A stretch of 64,000 nucleotides of DNA. Origin: Bordetella genomosp. 2 (GTDB lineage: Bacteria; Pseudomonadota; Gammaproteobacteria; Burkholderiales; Burkholderiaceae_B). This document shows, piece after piece, positions 59,288-64,000 of the stretch (the first letter of the stretch is position 1; every line of letters starts with the position of its first letter). The stretch lies in NCBI RefSeq assembly GCF_002261345.1, contig NZ_NEVT01000009.1, forward strand, positions 124,001 through 188,000, in the 5' to 3' direction. A program made the position numbers and the translations under genes. The notes below the pieces were generated by a model. It saw only the letters and a list, made by a program, of their open reading frames with translations. It had not been told where the DNA came from and did not search any database.

Positions 59288-60535
59288 ATGGACACGCGCC
59301 AAACTTCCGCCACCGCCGCGCTGCGCATCGACGGCCGGCGCCTGTGGGATTCCCTGATGGAGCTGGCCCGCATCGGCGCCACCGACAAAGGCGGCGTGTG
59401 CCGGCTGGCGCTGACCGACCTGGACCGCCAGGGCCGCGACCTGGTCGTGTCCTGGGCCCGCGAACTGGGCTGCGCGGTGCGGGTGGACGCCATCGGCAAC
59501 ATATTCATGCGCCGCCCCGGCCGCCGCGACGACCTGCCGCCGGTGATGACCGGCAGCCACCTGGACACGCAGCCGACCGGCGGCAAGTTCGACGGCAACT
59601 TCGGCGTGCTGGCCGGCATCGAGGTGCTGCGCACCCTGCACGACCACGGCATCGTCACCGAGGCGCCGCTGGAGGTGGCGGTCTGGACCAACGAAGAAGG
59701 CTCGCGTTTCGTGCCGGTGATGATGGGCTCCGGCGTGTTCGCCGGCGCGTTCACGCTGGAACACGCGCTGGCCCAGCGCGACCGCGACGGCACCTCGGTG
59801 GGCGACGCGCTGCGCGCCATCGGCTACGCCGGCAGCGAGCCGGCCGGGCAGACCGCGGTGGGCGCCTACTTCGAGGCGCACATCGAGCAGGGCCCGGTGC
59901 TGGAAGCCCACGACACGGTCATCGGCGTGGTCCAGGGCGCGCTGGGCCAGCGCTGGTACGACATCACGGTCACCGGCATGGAGGCCCACGCCGGCCCCAC
60001 GCCCATGGAGCTGCGCCGCGATGCGCTGCTGGGGGCCGCCGAGCTGGTCCGCCTGGTCAACCGCATTGCGCTCGACCACGCGCCGCACGGGCGCGGCACC
60101 GTGGGCTGGGTCGAGAACTACCCCAACTCGCGCAACGTGATCCCCGGCCGCGTGCGCCTGACCGTGGATATGCGCGCGGCCGACGACGCCACCCTGTCGG
60201 CCATGGACCGCGCGCTGCGCGACGGCTGCGCGGCGGCGGCCCAAGGGCTCGACGTGCAGGTCGAACAAGTGGTGTACTTCCCGCCGCAGCCGTTCGACCC
60301 GGCCCTGGTCGGCGCGGTGCGCGACGGCGCCGCGGCGCTGGGCCTGTCGGCCATGGACGTCATCAGCGGCGCCGGCCACGACGCCGTCTACATGGCGCGC
60401 GTGGCGCCCACCGCCATGATCTTCGTGCCCTGCAAGGACGGCATCAGCCACAACGAGATCGAGGACGCCCGCCCCGACCACCTGGAGGCAGGCTGCAATG
60501 TCCTGCTGCACGCCATGCTGCGCCGCGCCGCGTAG
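59288..60535 (+). CDS. M20-family hydantoinase/carbamoylase-type amidohydrolase
   Basis: 415 aa. Zinc-site residues in order: His/Asp in TGSHLDTQPTGGKFDGNFGV, Glu pair in WTNEEGSRFVPV, His in YFEAHIEQGPVLE and His in SGAGHDAVYMA. The GSR...EAHIEQGP combination marks the N-carbamoyl-amino-acid / allantoate amidohydrolase group. Members cut a carbamoyl group from N-carbamoyl amino acids or ureidoglycolate-type substrates. Lies 34 bp behind livF, with AGGAG at 59278-59282. Confidence 0.9.
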   Translation: MDTRQTSATAALRIDGRRLWDSLMELARIGATDKGGVCRLALTDLDRQGRDLVVSWARELGCAVRVDAIGNIFMRRPGRRDDLPPVMTGSHLDTQPTGGKFDGNFGVLAGIEVLRTLHDHGIVTEAPLEVAVWTNEEGSRFVPVMMGSGVFAGAFTLEHALAQRDRDGTSVGDALRAIGYAGSEPAGQTAVGAYFEAHIEQGPVLEAHDTVIGVVQGALGQRWYDITVTGMEAHAGPTPMELRRDALLGAAELVRLVNRIALDHAPHGRGTVGWVENYPNSRNVIPGRVRLTVDMRAADDATLSAMDRALRDGCAAAAQGLDVQVEQVVYFPPQPFDPALVGAVRDGAAALGLSAMDVISGAGHDAVYMARVAPTAMIFVPCKDGISHNEIEDARPDHLEAGCNVLLHAMLRRAA

Positions 60536-60556
60536 CGCCCACTGGAAGCATCCCGC

Positions 60557-62044
60557 ATGAAAGTCCTGATCGCCCGCCTGAACCACGAGACCAATACTTT
60601 TTCGCCGGTGCCCACGCCCTTGTCGTCGTTCGGCGACGGCGGCCCCCAGTACGACGAGGCGGCCTACCGCGCCAACAAGGGCCAGCGCACCGCCATGTCG
60701 GCCTTCATCGACCTGGCCGAGGCGCGCGGCGCGACGCTGGCCACGCCGGTGTCGGGCTGGGCCTACCCCAGCGGCCCGGTGGCAGCCGCGGCCTACGACG
60801 AAATGTGCGACCGCATCGTGGCGGCCGCGCCGGGCTGCGACGCGATCCTGCTGGACCTGCACGGCGCCATGGTGGCGGAACACCGCGACGACGGCGAAGG
60901 CAGCCTGTTGGCGCGCGTGCGCGCCGCCGCGCCGGGCGTGCCTATCGGCGTGGCGCTGGACCTGCACGGCAACGTCACGCAGGCCATGATCGACAATGCC
61001 GACGTGATCGTCGCCTTCAAGACCTATCCCCACGTGGACATGTACGAGACCGGCGAGCACGCCGGACGGCTGCTGTTCGGCATGCTGGAAGGCGGCTGCA
61101 GGCCGGTCATGGCATGGCGGCGCCTGCCGCTGATCACGCACACGCTGCGCTCGGCGACCGACCAGGGCGCCATGCAGGCGGCGGTCGAGGCGGCGCGCCG
61201 CCTCGAACAGCAAGGCCTGCTGGCGGTATCGGTGCTGGCGGGCTTCGGCCTGGCCGACATTGCCCACCCTTGCATCAGCGTGATCGCGGTGGCCGACGGC
61301 GACGCGGCGGCGGCCGACCGCGCCGCGGCCGACGTGGCGGCGCAGATCTGGCGCGACCGCGACGGCTTCGTGTACCGCAGCGAGCCGCTGGCGGATTCGC
61401 TGGCGCGCGCCCGCGAGCTGGCCGCCGGCCAGGACCGCCCGGTGCTGCTGCTGGATCACGGCGACAACTGCAACTCCGGCGGCACCTGCGACACCACCGC
61501 GGTGCTGGAGGCGGCCCTGGCGGCGGGCATGGACGACATCCTGGCCGGCCCGCTGTGCGACCCCGAGGCCGTGGCGCGGCTGATCGCCGCCGGCGTCGGC
61601 GCGCGCGTGACGGTGGAAGTCGGCAACAAGCGCTCGCTGGCCCACCTGGGCATCCACGCGCGCCCGGTCGCGCTGACCGGCGTGGTGCGCGCCATCACCG
61701 ACGGCCAGTACCGCATCAGCGGCCCGACCTACACCGGCATGCTGTGCCAGATGGGCCGCAGCGTGGTGCTGGACACCGGCGCGGTGCGCCTGGTGCTCAA
61801 CGAGCACCCGCACGAGCCCTGGGACCTGGGCGTGTTCGAGAGCGTCGGCCAGGACCCGCGCCGCGCCCGCTACCTGCTGCTGAAGTCGCGCATGTACTGC
61901 CGCCCGGTGTTCGTGCCGATCTCGGCCGGCCTGGTGGAATGCGACAGCCCGGGCCCGACCACGTCGGACTACGACGTTTATCCGTATCGCAAGCGCGCGC
62001 GGCCGCTGTACCCGCTGGAAGCGGCCGAGTATGACGGCCGCTAG
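60557..62044 (+). CDS. M81-family metallopeptidase (MlrC-like)
   Basis: 495 aa. Start MKVLIARLNHETNTFSPVPTP, metal-site stretches LLDLHGAMVAEHRDDGEG and VALDLHGNVTQAMIDNAD, and TYPHVDMYETGEHAGRLLF are MlrC/M81 hallmarks. A C-terminal MlrC domain begins near residue 305 (LDHGDNCNSGGTCDT). MlrC was first known for microcystin breakdown; most relatives act on small peptides or amides. It follows the M20 gene by 21 bp. Confidence 0.88.
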   Translation: MKVLIARLNHETNTFSPVPTPLSSFGDGGPQYDEAAYRANKGQRTAMSAFIDLAEARGATLATPVSGWAYPSGPVAAAAYDEMCDRIVAAAPGCDAILLDLHGAMVAEHRDDGEGSLLARVRAAAPGVPIGVALDLHGNVTQAMIDNADVIVAFKTYPHVDMYETGEHAGRLLFGMLEGGCRPVMAWRRLPLITHTLRSATDQGAMQAAVEAARRLEQQGLLAVSVLAGFGLADIAHPCISVIAVADGDAAAADRAAADVAAQIWRDRDGFVYRSEPLADSLARARELAAGQDRPVLLLDHGDNCNSGGTCDTTAVLEAALAAGMDDILAGPLCDPEAVARLIAAGVGARVTVEVGNKRSLAHLGIHARPVALTGVVRAITDGQYRISGPTYTGMLCQMGRSVVLDTGAVRLVLNEHPHEPWDLGVFESVGQDPRRARYLLLKSRMYCRPVFVPISAGLVECDSPGPTTSDYDVYPYRKRARPLYPLEAAEYDGR

Positions 62045-62056
62045 CGCCGCCCCGGA

Positions 62057-62527
62057 CTACGCCGCGCCGGCGTAGCCGTTCTGGCGCCATGCCTCGAACA
62101 CGGTGACCGCCACCGCGTTCGACAGGTTCAGGCTGCGCTGGCCCTCGCGCATGGGCAGGCGCAGCCGCTGCTGGGGCGCGAACAGGGCCATGTGTTCGTC
62201 GGACAGCCCGGCCGTTTCGCGGCCGAACACGAACACGTCGCCGGGCTGGAACGCCACGTCGCCGACATGGCGCTGCGCGCGCGTGGTCAGCGCGTAGATG
62301 TGGCCGGCCGGCGCCGCCGTGGCGGCCAGCGCCGCCTCGAGCGTGTCGTGCACCTGCACCGGCTGCCATTCGTGATAGTCGAGCCCGGCGCGGCGCAGGC
62401 GCGCGTCGTCGAGCTCGAAACCGAGCGGACGCACCAGGTGCAGTTGCGCGCCTGTATTGGCGCACAGGCGGATGGCATTGCCCGTATTGGGCGGGATCTC
62501 GGGACAGACGAGCACGACGTGGAACAT
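62057..62527 (-). CDS. trmL: tRNA (cytidine(34)-2'-O)-methyltransferase TrmL
   Basis: 156 aa, single SPOUT domain. PEIPPNTGNAIRLCANTGAQ and VFGRETAGLSDEHM are TrmL/SpoU motifs, with the final knot region RLPMREGQRSLNLSNAVAV. It methylates the ribose of the wobble base of leucine tRNAs. Convergent with the M81 gene; follows comF on the minus strand. Confidence 0.95.
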   Translation of the reverse strand: MFHVVLVCPEIPPNTGNAIRLCANTGAQLHLVRPLGFELDDARLRRAGLDYHEWQPVQVHDTLEAALAATAAPAGHIYALTTRAQRHVGDVAFQPGDVFVFGRETAGLSDEHMALFAPQQRLRLPMREGQRSLNLSNAVAVTVFEAWRQNGYAGAA

Positions 62528-62573
62528 GGCGTTTTCCTGGCGCGCCGGGGCCAGGCCGGCGCAATGACGACCG

Positions 62574-63326
62574 CTATTGTGCCAGGGGCGTGCGCGCCGC
62601 CACCAGGACGATCACCTCGGCGGCGCCGGCCCGCAGCAGGGCGCGGGCGGCGGCGTCGACGGTGCTGCCGGTGGTCATGACGTCGTCGACCAGCCCGACG
62701 GGCAGCCCGGCCAGCGGCGCGACACATTCGAACAGGCCCTGCGCGCCGCGGCGGCGCGCCTGGCGGGTGCCGGCGGCCTGGCGCGGGCCCTCACGCAGGC
62801 GCCGCAAGGCGCCGCGCCGCAGCGGCAGGCCGAGCCGGTCGGCCAGGCCGGCGGCCAACTCGGCGGCGGGGTTGATGCCGCGGCGCAGCAAGGAGGCGCG
62901 GCTGGCCGGAATCGGCACCAGCACCGTGCCCGCCGCCAGCGGCGCGGCGCGCGCCGCCGCGTCGGCCAGCAGGCAGGCCAGCGCGGTGCTCAGGCCATGG
63001 CGCCGCTCACCCTTGTAGCGTCCGATCAGGCTGTCGAACGGCGGTTCGTAGTCGAACGCGGCGATGGTGCGCGCAAACGCCGGCGCGGCCGGCGCGCAAT
63101 CGGGGCACGGGCCGCCGCGCGGCGCCAGCCGCAGGGCGCAGCGGCCGCAGCGGCGGCCGCCGGCGCGCATGGTATGGACGATATCGGCGGCGCAGCCATG
63201 GCACAGCAGGCCGCCGGCCGCGGCCCCGCCGCACAGCGGGCAATCGGACGGCAGGTGCGCCACCACCCGCCGGACGGCGGCGCGCAGCGGGAAGAGAAAA
63301 CGCGGATCGGCAATAATGGACGGCAT
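62574..63326 (-). CDS. comF: ComF-family phosphoribosyltransferase-like protein
   Basis: 250 aa. Zinc-ribbon cysteines near the N-terminus (CPLCGGAAAGGLLCHGCAAD, CGRCALRL, CPDC) then the PRTase fold with the PRPP loop VGLVDDVMTTGSTVDAAARA near the C-terminus. ComF/GntX proteins assist DNA uptake or gluconate metabolism in other bacteria. ATG 63326 is used; a longer open frame to 63434 would overlap the divergent gene. Confidence 0.9.
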   Translation of the reverse strand: MPSIIADPRFLFPLRAAVRRVVAHLPSDCPLCGGAAAGGLLCHGCAADIVHTMRAGGRRCGRCALRLAPRGGPCPDCAPAAPAFARTIAAFDYEPPFDSLIGRYKGERRHGLSTALACLLADAAARAAPLAAGTVLVPIPASRASLLRRGINPAAELAAGLADRLGLPLRRGALRRLREGPRQAAGTRQARRRGAQGLFECVAPLAGLPVGLVDDVMTTGSTVDAAARALLRAGAAEVIVLVAARTPLAQ

Positions 63327-63402
63327 GGCGGCCCGTGCAAGATGGCGCGGGCCGATATCACAGCACGCTTTTGCAGCGCCGCCGCCCGGCGGCGCGACCT
63401 TC

Positions 63403-64000
63403 ATGTCCCAGTCCGCTCCCGCCACGCCCCCCACCCTGCCCCTGGTTCCCGCTCACGTCGTACAGCAGTTCGCGCGGCGCGGCGACCTGGCCGAGGCGCA
63501 GTTCCTCTATGGCGAAGTCGCCCGCCGCATGCTGGGCCGCCTGCAGTACATCCGCCTGCGCCCGGCGGCCATGCTGGACGCGGGCTGCGGCGCCGGCGAC
63601 AACCTGCCGCTGCTGCGGGAACGCTACCCGGAAGCCGCCTACCTGGGGCTGGATGCCTGCGAGCCGCTGCTGGCGCATGCCCGCAAGCGCCATGCGGAGG
63701 GCGGCGTGGCGCAATGGCTGGGCAAGCTGGTGGGGCGCGGCGGCGACGGCCCGCGCTTCGTGCGGGGCGACCTGGCCGACACGGGGCTGGCGGCGGAATC
63801 GCTCGACCTGGTGTGGTCCAACCTGGCCCTGCACTGGCACCCCGAGCCGCATGCAGCGCTGGCAGAATGGCGCCGCGTGCTCAAGGTCGGCGGGCTGGCG
63901 ATGTTCTCCTGTCTGGGGCCGGGCACCCTGCGCGAACTGCGCCAGGCGGTGGACGATGCCGGCCTGCGCACCGCCACGCCCTCGTTCGTGGACATGCACG
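63403..64000 (+). CDS. bioC: BioC-like SAM methyltransferase (3' end outside window)
   Basis: About 199 codons to the window edge. Motif I MLDAGCGAGDNLPLL near residue 52, aspartate-end YLGLDACEPLL, and VWSNLALHWHPEPHAALAEW, a pattern close to malonyl-ACP O-methyltransferase BioC (SNLALQW). N-terminus HVVQQFARRGDLAEAQFLYG. Divergent from comF, a common beta-proteobacterial layout. BioC methylates malonyl-ACP to start biotin synthesis; final domain not seen. Confidence 0.8.
   Translation, partial: MSQSAPATPPTLPLVPAHVVQQFARRGDLAEAQFLYGEVARRMLGRLQYIRLRPAAMLDAGCGAGDNLPLLRERYPEAAYLGLDACEPLLAHARKRHAEGGVAQWLGKLVGRGGDGPRFVRGDLADTGLAAESLDLVWSNLALHWHPEPHAALAEWRRVLKVGGLAMFSCLGPGTLRELRQAVDDAGLRTATPSFVDMH

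Noticed and set aside
59276-61813. 845-codon open frame on the minus strand
   Set aside because: It runs antisense through the M20 and M81 genes, with His/Ala/Arg-rich composition typical of G+C-rich antisense shadows and no motif.

Overview
The window is about 68% G+C chromosomal DNA of a beta-proteobacterium, most likely a Bordetella or close Alcaligenaceae relative. This is an inference from three things: two orphan Bug-type solute receptors (a family greatly expanded in Bordetella), the rplU-rpmA-obgE-proB block near ispB, and the gpmA-envC-ctpA-moeB and rhodanese-grxC-secB-gpsA order. Coding density is high, with many ATGA-type overlaps.

Layout. 1-7.7 kb: the 5' part of mrp, then molybdenum-cofactor genes mobA-moeA-mobB, nudC, and a coupled pair encoding an LTA-synthase-like sulfatase-fold membrane enzyme and a class C beta-lactamase-like protein. 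7.7-11.5 kb: a LysR regulator divergent from a Bug receptor and a gamma-glutamyltransferase-family enzyme. 11.6-18 kb: tRNA-Pro(CGG), ispB, an FAH-family enzyme divergent from an IclR regulator with a palindromic operator, then rplU-rpmA, obgE, proB. 18-22.2 kb: a regulator with a degenerate receiver domain, an XRE regulator, an orphan SecD-P1-like lipoprotein, and thiC behind a TPP riboswitch. 22.2-23 kb: a gene-free stretch made of three large inverted repeats. 23-27.3 kb: an aldehyde dehydrogenase, an FAD-linked dehydrogenase, a GntR regulator and a cysteine hydrolase. 27.4-34.5 kb: housekeeping genes (moeB-like, ctpA, envC, gpmA; rhodanese, grxC, secB, gpsA). 34.5-44.8 kb: a second Bug receptor, a DUF2242 lipoprotein, an SDR / MBL hydrolase / alpha-beta hydrolase / AraC group, a DMT transporter, a PQQ-type sugar dehydrogenase with a membrane partner, and a nucleotidyltransferase divergent from a streptothricin-acetyltransferase-like gene.

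44.8-51.6 kb is an accessory island: A+T-richer, with a frameshifted unknown gene, a degenerate tyrosine integrase, an AhpD-like/MocR pair, a HEPN-like protein, and an intact IS256-family element flanked by a perfect 9-bp target duplication. 51.9-53.6 kb encodes an MscS channel. 53.6-62 kb is a GntR-controlled operon: a complete branched-chain-type ABC importer followed by an M20 amidohydrolase and an M81 (MlrC-like) metallopeptidase, with a perfect 20-bp palindrome upstream. The window ends with trmL, comF and the start of a BioC-like methyltransferase gene.

The most distinctive items are the inverted-repeat array after thiC, the importer/amidohydrolase/M81 operon, the stand-alone SecD-P1 lipoprotein, and the HEPN-like gene in the island. 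All functional statements rest on motif recognition by eye; no search was run.
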